DNA from: Dendrocalamus latiflorus
Taxonomy: Eukaryota; Streptophyta; Magnoliopsida; Poales; Poaceae
DNA: 64,000 bases
Assembly (NCBI GenBank): GCA_017311315.1
Contig: CM029610.1
Coordinates: 41,370,870-41,434,869, forward strand
Reading direction: 5' to 3'
The notes beneath the pieces were generated by a model. That model worked only from the letters and a program-made list of their open reading frames with translations, searched no databases and had not been told where the DNA came from. Every line of letters starts with the position of its first letter. The stretch's first letter is position 1. This document shows positions 23,342 to 35,200 of the stretch, in pieces. A program made the translations under genes and the position numbers.

Positions 23342-25376
23342 TTATTGAGACAGTAAAGGGTTACACAGAGAATTTGCGAAGCTAGTTGATATTCTAGGAG
23401 TTTGAGAGGACTCGGCCATCTTCCATGGCAAGTCGTATCGAACCTGGTCATGTAACTTCAACCACTGTGTAAGGATATTCCCACTTGGGAGAAAGTTTGT
23501 TCCGATTAGATTGGGATTGAATTTCTTCAACACCAAGTCACCTAAAGTAAGGCTGTGAGGTTGGACCTTACGATCATAATATTTACACAGAGCTTGTTGG
23601 TAGACCACCGAATGGATTAAGGCTTGATTTCTCCTCTTCGAGTAGGTTAATGTCATCTGCTTGAAGTTGCTCCTGGTTAGAACTACTAAATTTTTTGACA
23701 CTTGTCGACTGAGTCTTTAGTTCTAGAAGAAGCATAGCTTCAACCCCAAAAACTAGAAAAAATAGTGTTTCACCTGTTGCCCGACTAGAGTTGTGCTAAC
23801 TGTCTATAATACTGAGGGTAATTCTTGTACCTAAGCCCCTAAGCACTTTACAAGTTGGTCAAAGACTCAAGTTTTAATCACTTGCATTATTTGGCCATTC
23901 GCTCTTTTGACTACTCCATTGCTTTGAGGATAGGCGACAGAGGTATAACATAACTTGGTACCTAATTCTTCACAAAATTCTTAAAACTTTGCACTCGAGA
24001 ATTGCTTACCATTATAAACCTTTTAGCGGCTTCCATTGTTATCTCAGTTATAGGTTCGGTTTCAATCCATTTTGTGAACATATCAATAGCCACAAAAAGA
24101 AATTTGAAGCCTCTTAGTGCTTTTGGTAACGGTCCTAGGATATTGAGACCATAGGTCACAAAAGGCCAAGGGTGAGGTATAGTCTGTAAAGTTTGGGCTG
24201 GTTGGTGTATTTATCTGCTATGAAATTGGCATTGTACATACTTTTAAACCAACTCTTTAGCATCATGGAGAGTTGTTTGCTAGTAAAAATCATGTTAGAA
24301 GGCTTTTCCGACCAACGTTCAGTAAGAAACATGTGCTCCACATATGCCCCTATGTATCTCGTGAAGGAGATTTATTCCTTCTTTCTACTATATGCATCAC
24401 ATGAGAAACCCTTGAGAACTTCATTTATAGAGTACTTCTTGACCAAAGTATACATTTTGGCCTTTCGGGATAAATGATCTACCTCGAGATCATCATCGGG
24501 TACTGTACCCTTCTAAAGATACTCATAGATGTCTCCTGTTCAGGTATCCTCGTACTTTAGAAAGGTTGTTTCATTAGACGTTGTTTCTAGTGTTTCGACC
24601 AGAGATGGTTTCTGGAGCTGCTCCAAGAAGACTCCTTTCGGTGCTTGTGATCGGAAAGAAGCCATTTGAGCCAACTGGTCAGCGAGAAAATTATTCTTTT
24701 GAGGGATATATTGTATCTCGAAACCGAAGAAATGCTTCTCAAGCTTTTTGACTTCTGATAAGTACTAAGACATAGTCAAATTAGAGCACTGGTACTCTTT
24801 TTCAATCTAATTCATGACCAATTGAGAGTCTCCTCTCACGAGCAGTCGTTAAATCTTGAGTGCTTTCGCTACTCATATGTCAGCCAACAAACCTTCATAT
24901 TCAACCATGTTATTAGTACCTGGAAAGTTTAATTAATTCAATGACATACTTTAAGATATCTCCCGTAGGAGATTCCAAGATCACCCCAGCCCCCGAGCCA
25001 CTAAGCGTAAGTGACCCATCAAAGTATATTGTCCAACGTGGGAATCATACTAGGGATCCTGAACAAGTTTAGGATTTGTCCATTTGGCTACAAAGTCTAC
25101 CAAGATCTGGGATTTAATGGCCATTTGAGACACTAAATGGAGGTCAAACTTCTCAAGTTCAATCGACCATTTTGCCATGTGTTCTGCTGCTTCCTTGTTT
25201 TGAAGGACCTCTCCTAAGGGAAAGTTAGAAGACACAATAATTTTGTGTGTCTGAAAATAATACCTTAGTTTCCTCGAAGATATGAGGAGGGTGTATAAAA
25301 GTTTTTGAACCTAAGGATAGCGCCCCTTAGGCTTGTGTAAAACTTTGCTTATATAGTAAACTGATCATTGGATGCC
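23342..25376 (-). pseudogene. Decayed gypsy pol: RNase H and integrase
   Basis: Fragments appear in the right order on the minus strand. RNase H: RYP(stop)VQKLLYTLLISSRKL, YYFQTHKIIV, SSNFPLGEVL, KWSIELEKFDLH and KSQILVDFVAKW (25330-25070). Integrase core: ILGPLPKALRGFKFLFVAID with FTKWIETEPITEIT and EAAKRFI (24159-23990). C-terminal integrase: ALCKYYDRKVQPHSLTLGDL and VLKKFNPNL (about 23590-23500). Intact proteins would degrade the RNA strand and insert cDNA. Many frameshifts and stops are present; the RYP stop at 25311-25313 is TAG where the family has Gln. Confidence 0.85.
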
Positions 25377-25394
25377 TTCACGTTCTTCTGGAGC

Positions 25395-25864
25395 ACGAGG
25401 ATGGGGAAATGTGAGGTCTAGATGGTCAAGGATGTCACACGAGGTGGTCGGACTCATGCTAGAGCACGTGGAGATCAAAGGTGGTGATGCATGGAGAGGC
25501 TACACGAGGTGTTGTCCTAGAGGCTTCGATACGTGAAGTGATGGTGCGTGATGAAGATACAGGAGATGCTGTCCCAGAGGATTCATCACGTGGTGAGTTA
25601 GAAGTTGTGGAAGGAGTCCATAATTAAGATTGAAAGAGTTACAGATAGAGTCAGTAACTTGGAAGGTGTAGAGATTTGAATAAAACCTGTGTTCAGAAGG
25701 GTTTCGGGTCCTTTGGTTTTCAGAAGAGATAAAGTTTTAAGTCCATATTTGAGGTAGACATGATTTGGTGCATTAGCCTATAAAAATAGGGAGAGGCTAT
25801 GGGTTAACAGAAGGACTTTTGTGACGGTTCAGAGAGAATTTTGAGAAGGTTAACGGAGAGGCAT
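25395..25864 (+). repeat. LTR-like or promoter-like segment
   Basis: It contains a 57-base tandem duplication (GTTGTCCTAGAGG at 25511 and GCTGTCCCAGAGG at 25568) and a TATA-like CCTATAAAAATAGGGAGAGG near 25781, followed by a purine-rich tract. The layout suggests the U3-R region of a plus-strand LTR. Ends are not defined. It abuts the broken gypsy RNase H on the left and an antisense-ORF relic on the right. Confidence 0.4.
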
Positions 25865-25867
25865 CAA

Positions 25868-26150
25868 GAAGCAAGTTGAGAACCTGCAATGCCTGCTAAC
25901 TACTTTGAGGACCAATCACGAGCAAATCATGAGGATTGCTGTCACGGATGGAGTTAGCTTTGCTTTGGCGAAACTTAAGGCAACAAACCCTTTTGTCAAT
26001 CTTCTTTCGGTCAAAGCATCGTTCGACTGCTCGGAAGAAGAGATAGCAACGTTCTTTAAAGAGATAAGACCCTTCGGGAACAAGATTGCTAATGAGATGA
26101 AGGTTGGATCTCCATCGAGTAGTGGCCAATTAGGAAGCTCAAATGAGTAG
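25868..26150 (+). pseudogene. 3' end of a second Tat-type additional ORF
   Basis: An open frame ends at TAG 26148-26150 and encodes a helical, charged tail with NHEQIMRIAVTDGVSFALAK, CSEEEIATFFKEIRPFGNKI and GSPSSSGQLGSSNE. The sequence after the stop (ATTTGTAAA, TCAATGAA, CATTTT) parallels the DNA after the first additional ORF (22440-22500). This is therefore probably a fragment of another copy of the same kind of gene rather than a host gene. The two fragments lie in the same direction. Confidence 0.5.
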
Positions 26151-27088
26151 TTATATTTCTCTAGATTAAATGTAAAATTTGTAAATACTTTGAATGTAGA
26201 GACATACATTTATTGTCAATGAAGTTCATTTTATCCATCGATGTTATTTGACAGACTGGATTATTGTTCTTATCTCCTCTAACCCTCGACTACTTTCTTA
26301 GTAAAAAAGTTATAGTAAGTAAGCAGGATAAGAGAAAAGACGTATTAGCTTTGCTTTCGACTAGTTGACTTAGATATATCAGTGCTTTTGGTAACAAGGC
26401 TGTCGGTGTGAACTCAGCCACATGTAGGGCCCATTCATATAGATTTTTGACTTTGGCTTTTGGTTTTGATTTATGAATAGTAACAGTTTGTAAAGAAACT
26501 TATAGAGAGATACTCACGTATGATTTTAGCTAATATAAATAAAGTCACTGGAGTGTGTACTAAAACCGACTAATAGACCACACTTTAAAAAGATACTCTA
26601 TTTGAAAGATAAGTACTGTTGAAAAATCACTTACTATATAAAAGTCACCTACTATAGAAAAACTAATATAAACAGAGCCATAGTTTGTTCTACGAAATAG
26701 TAACGCAACACAAGCCTAACTACTAGCTAAAGTGGATCGTGAAAGAATTGGTTCCAAAGTGATTCTCTTGCTGGGAATAAGATCATCTTCGATTCTTCAT
26801 GTTATCCCTCCGATCTCAAAATGTTGTCGCCACATTTAACCACTCAATATTCCTGCAATTATTCAAGTACCTTTCTTTTGGATAACAATTATGTAAGTAC
26901 CTGATACTTATTTAGGAATTATTACCTGCAATGGTGGCCTTACGCATCGGATATCTGGATCACTCAGATGGTGCACGAGGGTATATATCACAGACGATCA
27001 AAGTACAAGGGAATAAAACCAGATGTTGCATGGGGGGAGGTTCCAAAATGCAGGTGCAGCACTAGTAGTCTTAGAGAGAGAGAGAGAG
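26151..27088. other. AT-rich intergenic DNA after the second additional-ORF relic
   Basis: The left part (26200-26420) continues the Tat-type 3' region, with GACTACTTTCTTAGTA and CGACTAGTTGACTTAG words. Beyond 26420 nothing is recognisable. CCCTCCGATCTCAAAATG near 26813 resembles a Stowaway terminus without a partner. Confidence 0.4.
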
Positions 27089-27174
27089 CGAGCATATTTA
27101 CTGCCATCCATGAGTTCAGGTGTGTGGACAGAGAGCATATTTACTGCCATCCATGAGTTCAGCTGTGTGGATGG
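27089..27174. repeat. 43-bp tandem duplication
   Basis: AGCATATTTACTGCCATCC starts at 27091 and again at 27134, and identity runs on through ATGAGTTCAGSTGTGTGG. A GAGAGA run precedes the first copy. This looks like local slippage or a footprint; there is no coding signal. Confidence 0.8.
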
Positions 27175-28115
27175 GAGCGCGAGCGTCGCTGTTCGGCCTC
27201 TCGGTATCGGAGGTTGCTTCGACAGCCGTGGACTGGCGGCACCACGGCAGTGCCTGCCGATGCGCCACCAGTTACCACTTCTTATCGCGCGCATTTGTCA
27301 TTTTCGCGGTGCACGAGCGATCGATTAGCTAGCGATGCTCGGTCTGCTGCCTTGCCGATTTCAGAGAAGAGTCAAACAGTGCGCGAATTTATTCAGGTTC
27401 CTCACAGTACCGCAGGAAGTGACGTAGCACCAGCGGCGAAGCTGGACCTCGGGCTGCTTGGGCACAAGGCCCAGTTGATAATTTTCTTTATATTTTATTG
27501 TAAGTCTAGTTGATAATTTCCTTGTCTTTTCTTTTTACTGGACTGGGCCCGAGGCCCAAAGCAAAGCTGGCTACGCCCCTGCGTAGCACAGCGACTCTGG
27601 TTTTCTCCAATAGTAAGGGAAATTACCATCTACGCTACGGCCTACCACTGAAACAACACCGACTGTGCTAGCAAGCCACTTAGGTCTGGGGGCGCGGGAG
27701 ACTTCATGAGGTCGGGGGCGTGGGAAGGTCCGGATCCCACGCTCGGCTGGCGCGGTAGCCACATGGCCACCTCATGGCCTGGTGGCACGGCAGGTGGGTG
27801 GTCTCGTCACCTGCTGCGGTCGGCCCTGACGTTCCGTGCTTTGCACCGAGCTACTGTGCTCGCTGATTGCCTATGCTTCGCGCCGGGCTACCGTGCTCTA
27901 CGGGCGCAGCATGAGACACCTATCGAGCATCTGTTCATCCATACTCGGAAGGAGGTCAAACCGCAAAAAATGCTAGGGGGCTAGATTTGTAAAAAAACCA
28001 CAAGGGGGCCACAAAAAGGGAAAACTCGGCAATGTAAAGGATACCGGGTCCAAATCAGCTTTTCCATAGCTTGAGTCCATATTTATAATAGTGTGCAGCA
28101 GGCAGCCCGCGACCA
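27175..28115. other. Unassigned intergenic DNA left of the nested insertion
   Basis: GC-rich at both ends (27175-27360 and 27690-27920) and AT-rich between. Several short frames are open but none has a recognisable family. A repeat of TTGATAATTT occurs at about 27476 and 27511. The 8-base target site GTAACATC of the next element lies at 28116-28123. Confidence 0.4.
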
Positions 28116-28824
28116 GTAACATCCAGTGGCGGAGAGAGGGGGGCTGGGGGGCTTGGCACCCCCAACCTTCTACTAATCCTCTATCATATTAGCAGTTATT
28201 CTTGGCCAATGATGTTTTCCTAAGATCTTATCTATTGCATCTACCTCTTGATTTCCATTCCATATTTAATTTCAAAGATTTGTTTTCCTGTCAGACCCAG
28301 ATTTTACAATCCGGATTCCTCTGTGATTACTGCACTATTCCCTGGATCAGTAGATAGTGCTCACAGTTACAGTAATGAATATCAAAATACATATCATGCG
28401 GAAGCGTAAATTTAATAGTAGACTTACTTATGGGCCGATTAGTCTGAAATCATTAAATTGCAGTAGCGGAAGAACGAAGCACACAGGTAGGACCTTCAGG
28501 ACATGCCCACAGGCAGCCCACTGGAGGTTCGCGACCTAGCCCTTGACATCTTCATCTTCTCGGCCAGCTTGTCCAATCTTGTTGCTGAGGCGAGGTGATT
28601 TGATTCCTGATTCTGAATTTTGCCGCAAAAGCGAGTGTAAGCACTCCAACCCCGTGCTCCGCGAGCCAATACATAGAATGCAAATAAATAGTATGCATAG
28701 CTTATCAAAGGAGAGGCTCGGGTTATTTTATTTGCCAAAAATCGCTTTTAGTAGCATTATTGTTATCACATCATAGTGTTATTATTCCTACCTAAACTCC
28801 ACACGGCGATTGCCATAATTGACT

Positions 28825-29175
28825 TAATCCACCAAAGACATACTTCACTTACTGATTGCTGTCTAAGACTCCAAACAACGAGTGTCATCATTTAACTAAT
28901 CCACCGACCTGATTCCTTCTATATTGATTACTGTCTAATACTCTAAACTGAGAGCGACATCATTTAATTAATCCACCAATCATACACTCTCTATATGGTT
29001 TGCTGTCTACAACTCCAAACAGCGAATATCATCAATTATATAATCCACCAATCAAATGTTGCCTAATCCTCAAACAGCGAGTATCATAATCTATATAATC
29101 CACTGAGCAAGTACTGCCTAAAACTCCAAGCAGCTAGTGATATTATTTATCTAATATCACTTATTTAATCCACCA
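28825..29175. repeat. 72-bp tandem repeat array inside the LTR unit
   Basis: The word TAATCCAC begins at 28825, 28897, 28969, 29041, 29096 and 29168. Spacings are 72, 72, 72, 55 and 72, so one unit carries a 17-base deletion. Units share CTGTCTAA, ACTCCAAAC, GCGA or ACGAG, and ATCAT before TAATCCAC. They are diverged (roughly 70-80 percent by eye), indicating an old array. Confidence 0.88.
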
Positions 29176-30322
29176 ATATCTTTTGTATTCTAATCCCTAA
29201 CAGTCCAATCCTTTTTGTTACTGATCCACAACCATAATTTGCTCTTCCACTTATCACCTTATAATCCATCTCTAACTACTTCACTATTGTACCTCCACCA
29301 AGAATATCATTGATCAAGTCTACGAATCGCTACTATACATCCACCAAAAATGTCATTGATCAGATCTATGATTCACTAATATATATCCACCAAGATTATC
29401 ATTGATCAAGATTAATCTCCCATAGTTATTTTCATACCTCCAAATTCCCAAGGTTCAAATTATCCATCTAATATTTGATCAAATCATATTAATCCCATCA
29501 TTGTCAACATCTTCCAAGAATTTATACTAAGTATTAGTGTTGTAATCCAACAATTACCTTTATACTCCCTAATTCTCCAAATATCATTTAAATCATCTAT
29601 CTAGCCTATATATTCATTTAGACTCCACCAATTTATTTTCCCCAGAATTCACACTATCATTATCCCTATTATGATCAACATAAATCCACCAACTTCTTTA
29701 TGCAATTAACATAAACATCCATCTTCTTTTCTTACGACTCTATTTATTCTTCCCATATTTTATTTTGTAAGAATAAAAATGCCACAATTTGAAATACAAT
29801 ATAAAATCTCCTGAGACCTAACAGCTTTGGAACAAAACATAATATTCAAGGAATATTAACACGATTTTCCATACATATGGCATCACACCATATGCCTAAT
29901 ATCACCATAATTTCTCCATACATACGGCATCACACCGTATAACATCTTTAGCGTTATAGCCGCTTAACCTACCACTGGGACGACACCCAGGACAACTCAA
30001 ATCAGGGCTTTTCACTGCCCTCCACTTTTCCATTCCCATTTTCCAAATATTTTTAAATAGAACTATATCTAGTTAAGTTCTCATGTCCGCCCTTGACCGT
30101 GGGCACGACTATTCGAATAGTTTTGACTCTGCAGAGTTTGTACACTTTCACCACAAGAGACAATCAACTCATTGCCCCACACGATTCCTTAGAAGTGTGG
30201 TTGAGCAGACCATCACAGTGACTGTTCAAAGTATCTAGTCCCTTTTCTCATCTCACTTTATCGGCTTCTCCCACTTGCGGTGGGTCCCATCTATGCGCGG
30301 GATGTTTCCCCACAGTTACTAA

Positions 30323-32221
30323 GGGTGTGTTTGGTTGCTTTTGGGTAGTGGGATCGTATATCCTGGATGAGGGGAAGCTGGATGAGGAGAGTCGTATTTT
30401 GAAAAAGAAGAGTGTTTGGTTCGATGTATCTGTGGATACAGGCTGAATGAGTCTGTGATTGGTAGGCTGTATGAGCGGATACAGTAGGCTGAGAAGATGT
30501 TTGGTTGGCTGTATAGTGGGGTATAGTGACCCTCGAATGTGAGAGGTGGTATGGTTACCCCCTTCACATATTTTTTCAGTTTTTTGCACAAACTAAGTTA
30601 TTCCTAATAGTAATTTATTTACAGTATGACATATTAATTTTTTTAACTTCTGAAAAGAACGTATTTGACAATATGATGATGTATATCAGGGGAAAAATGC
30701 GACATGCAATTATTTGGTATGAACACATGTTTTGACTAAATATTTGCAACTTTACACTAAATCAAAAGACATTAATAAAATGAACACTCCAAAGACAGAG
30801 TACATAAAGATCTATATTTCTCATAATAAAGAAGCATAAACATAGTCATATATCTTAGCTTACACTTCAAGCAAGTAGCCCCCTACATAATTACAAAAGG
30901 TGTGCCTTGAAGACACAAGGTAATTAAGCCCTACATAATTACAAAAGATATGCACCATGCACACATCACACAACAGATGTGTATAGTTTCATCTTACATA
31001 AATAGTTAGGGCCTGTAGGGGGGAGGATTATCCATCAACCACCAACTAATTAGGCAAAAGGTAAGTGGTCAGTGAGAAATAGCCTACTCATTGAAGTAGT
31101 GCTTCTCAATCCAATGATTCATCCACATACGACGATGTTCATCACTCATCTGCACACAAACAATAAATTGCATTACTAATTATTTTACTAGAACGTAGGT
31201 TTTGGTTAATCACTATTATACTTGGCAAAGTAATGGAGGATGGGTAGGATTTACCGTTTCCGAAGCAAAGATCGAGGGCTTGTGTGGTTCTTACAGGCAG
31301 TAGATCAATTCTCTGCAATGGGAGGAGAAATATGTAAGCTACATCACATTGCACATAAGGAAAAAAAATGTAATTAAATTGACAAAAATGCAATTAAATG
31401 CAATTCATTGCATTCGGCCGAATCGAAGAGAGAGGCGTCGGCGTGGGAAAACCCCCCTCGGCCGGATCCATCCCCCCTGCTCTCTTTTTTCTTCCTGCCT
31501 TCGGCCGGTTCGTCTCCTTCCCCCGACGCCCTTTTCTCAGCGCCTCCCACCGGTCCGACTCCCAGCGCCTCCCCTCGGTGTTGCTCCCCGTGCGCCGAGG
31601 CCGAGCGGAAGAAAAAGCAAGCGGGCGGCCGGGGGAGGGGGGAAGAAAAAGCAAGCGGGCTGCCGGGGGGGGGGGGAGGGGGACCGGCGCGCGGAAGAAA
31701 AAGCGGGCGGGGCAACGGCCGGCGGCGCCTCCAACCGCCGCGGCCGGGGCAACGGCCGGCGGCGACTCCACGGGCCGCGGCCGGGGTAACGGCCGGCGGC
31801 GCCTCCAACCGCGCGGCGGCGGCGACTCCACGGATCCGGCCGAGGGGGAACCCCTGCGTCGCGCCTCCACGGGCTGCCGCGCCTCGCCCGCGTCAGCCGC
31901 GTGCCGCCGGTGCCGCCGCGCGCCGCCTCCCGAAGCCCTTCGCCGGATCCGGAGGAGGGAGGAGAGGGAGAGGGAGATCACCTGCTGCCGACGCCGAGCG
32001 CGCGAGAGGTAACCCTAGCCCACCCTTTCCTTGACTCCGTCGGTCCTGGACTGTCAGCTTCGGCCGATTTGGGGTTCACTCCCGGTCCCGGATCGCTACC
32101 GTATGCGGGACGCGCAGATACAGGCTGCTACAGTAGATTCACCCAACCAAACACTCGATTTTTCGCAATATACGGTGCATCACGTATCTGGCCGTCCACG
32201 TTCACCCAACCAAACACACCC
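30323..32221. mobile_element. PIF/Harbinger-type element, copy 1
   Basis: Inverted termini GGGTGTGTTTGGTT (14 bases, perfect) lie at 30323-30336 and 32208-32221, flanked by TAA (30320-30322 and 32222-32224). The 3-base TAA target and GGG..GTTTGGTT termini fit PIF/Harbinger (Tourist-type). The 1899-base element has an AT-rich left half with no transposase and a very GC-rich block (31430-31980) whose open frames are compositional. A sharp GCGAGAG|GTAACCCTAG donor-like junction occurs near 32009. The left 230 bases and right 220 bases are shared with copy 2 at 47641-48684. Non-autonomous. Confidence 0.88.
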
Positions 32222-35200
32222 TAACGCAGCTGGGCTTCTCAACTCCCCACAACGCTTAGTACAACTGGGAAAACTTCACCCTCCACTGGTGTCCCTTAGG
32301 GCCCCCTTGCCCGTGCGTATCCACTCCCCATCCACTACCGGTGAGATGAGTCCAGAAATTTTGATAAATTTACTGGGTCAAGTTGTATTTTACAGACTTG
32401 TGGTTGCACTGTTTTACACGGGAGGTCATGACAAGATTCAGTCCTTATTGGTATCTGGGCGGTCTACCACTAACCACTTTGTGCATCCACTGCACCACAC
32501 ATACACACCCTCGAACCAATCCGCCCAGATATTTAAGCAAGCTGGGGATTTTGGGAGTGTAAAATAATCATGTCAAAATATAACGGTCATTCCCACCATG
32601 ACTGCCCAAGCCAGTTTCTCACAATTTAAAAGATAATGATGTTTGGGGCATTTCAGCGCCCCAAGTATATATGCAGTACTAAGCATGGCGTATAATTTTA
32701 CGGACTTATTTCCAAAAGTTACTACTATAATTTTACTAGGGTGACAAGGTTCACGTAATCAAGTATTCCAAAGGAGGTGTAATATTAACAAAGGTAGCAA
32801 TGGGCATACAACTAGAATCTCAAATTAAGCATGTATTTGCATATAAAATAACAGCATGCAATTTGATAATTTAAAACAAAATAATTTGCTGAAAATGTAG
32901 GTTCAACATGATCAAAGTATTGACTCGCCTGGCGCGGTTTACCGCAGTCTTGAGTTCACACAATGCTCCCTCTTGAGCTTCTAGTCTTTATCTTCACTTT
33001 GCTCTTGATCTTGCTTGATCCATTGATTCTTCGGGGCTCCAGTTTCTAACTATGCGATAAGTGACATAATCCAAATAAGAGCAAATAACTCAAGAGATCC
33101 AAATAAATCCAAATACTTTAAATGCCCGATTTAATTTAATTTATACATTTATTACGATTTGAGAATAGAAGGATGATTCGGTTTAATGTGTTGCCAACAC
33201 AGTGGTAGCTGGATTTGAGCAAGAGAACGGGTTATTTGAATAGCTTTACCGTGAGGGAAAATTTTGGGATAATCAGAGATCAATAGTGAAGATGTACCTA
33301 CAGGAATTATCTGCTTTTGGGAAAGGAAGGTGGCCATACATGGCCGATTGGGGAAAAGCGAGGCTTGACCTTTTTATTAACAATCTCTTTTATTATTTTT
33401 GTATTTATCAAGGAAGTTCCATGAGCTAGGTTAAACCTATGAATTGGTGTATTTTGTCGAGTGCTAGTGTTCAAGGCATACATTATATACGTGATGTATA
33501 AATTCTTTAACTTACCAACTTTAATCTTAGGGTTTGAGTTTTTAGCATCCTATGGTGTAATACCTTTTTAGTTTGAGCGCTCTCGGAAATTACTGATACT
33601 GATATTTTATCCTTTTGTAAATCGAGTCTCCTACACCTGATTATATCTTGTTATTATTATTAATTAAAGCTACCATTTAAAACTTCATGGTTGGCAGTAT
33701 TCTAATGTTAGTGTTTACATGTATGTGTATTTTTAATAAGGTCTATGGTGAACGCAAGAATTGTACCGTGATATTTACTAGTGGGTCGTTTTCACGCTAT
33801 CCGCATTTCTCTAACCACTTATTTACTTATATACGTATAGATGTTTATACATATACATCTACTTAGAAAATCTCTACATTTCAGTTTTAATTAAAATTTA
33901 TCTATCTAGCAAGGCTTGCTTTACAAGGTCATATTTCCAATATTTGCTATTAAGTAAAGTCTACCATTAGGATTTATCTAATGGCAGTATATTAAATACT
34001 GGGCATATATCTTAATTTTAATTAATAGTAACCTTCATTTGGTTATTTAAGATGGCATGTTAAATATTGAACACATATTTCGATTATAGTTAAGGGTACC
34101 TTTACTAAGATTGAATATTTACCCAAATCCACTTCTTCTTTGGTAAGGCTTTTAATTAGCAATTCAAACTCAAACCATGCTAGTTAATCACATATGAACT
34201 AATCTAATCAAAATTTAAATATTAGCTAATCTCATTTACCTCTTAATTAAATTTTATTAGCTTCTCTAAATTATTCTATAATTTTCCTGATTTTTCTTAC
34301 TTGAATTGGAGCAAAGAAAATCAAAACAAAAAGGAGCAAAAGGGGTGCGGATTGTAGGAGTCGAACCCAGGATCTTGGGGAGGGGGCTCTGTGTGTAGTG
34401 CTCGCTCGAGTAGCCAAGTGGGGCCAAAGGCCTGGGCTGATGAAGTGTACGCAGGATATAAGAAAAGGTGAGGGTGGCCAGGAACCAAAACAGGGGAGGC
34501 TGCCGGCGCTAGGTGCTGCGCACGCCGGCAGCAGGCGGTGCCTGGGGAGGGGGCGGTGACCGGTGAAATGGATTGCGCAGAGGCCGGGGAATCTAGGAGT
34601 GGTGACTGATTGGCCGGGGCAGCGGTGAGGTGGACGGGCAACGACGCGGGGCGGCCGGCGGTGGAGGTGAATCGGGGCGCCGGCGACTGGGGAGAAAGGA
34701 AAGGAATAGGGCGGGCGCGGGAGCACAAGGGAGTAAAGAGGAAGCTCACCAATGTTTTTGCGGGGTAGAAGATGCGCCGAGGAAGGCTGGCCACGGAGGC
34801 CGGGGTTGGGCGGCGGTGATGCACGGTGCCGGCGATCTACGGTGGATGGTGAGCTCTGGTGTCGGTTGGGGAAGGTCCAGGGAAGTGAGAGGATGCTCCC
34901 CAAGCAACGAATTGAAGAAATGCGGCCCGAGGAGGCGGCGGCGCTGATGGAGGCGGTGACGGCCGGATTTGGGGAAGAAATGGAATTGCTGGCAATGGGG
35001 AAGCTCTGAGCTCAATTGTTCTCTGCGGGAGGGAGAATGTGAGGTGGGGAGTCTGTGGTGGCCCTCGGTGGTACTTATAGGCATGCGGGGATGACCGGCA
35101 TCGAGAGGCTTGCTCGACCCATCCTTTCGGCGAGCGGCGGGGCAGGTCTAGGCGCAGACGAGGTTGGGTGCAAGGGCAGAGGGAGCCGGCTGGCGCGCGT

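Larger units (their letters stand above)
20634..25376 (-). mobile_element. Tat-lineage Ty3/gypsy retrotransposon, 3' part, decayed
   Basis: On the minus strand the order is RNase H (25376-25050), integrase (about 24159 to 23342), tandem repeats (23255-22741), an extra ORF running in the opposite direction (21787-22440), a polypurine tract (21396-21382) and the 3' LTR (21381-20634). An additional ORF between integrase and 3' LTR, often antisense, together with 3' tandem repeats, is characteristic of the plant Tat lineage. Upstream reverse transcriptase, gag and the 5' LTR are missing; sequence homology stops at about 25376. Confidence 0.8.

Noticed and set aside
31374..32034. Open frames of 140-208 codons in the first Harbinger copy
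   Set aside because: Low-complexity Arg/Pro/Gly/Ala products caused by GC-rich repeats inside a non-autonomous element. There is no transposase motif.
34330..34420. A functional tRNA gene
   Set aside because: Only a B-box-like stretch and a poor A box are visible. No cloverleaf could be drawn by eye.
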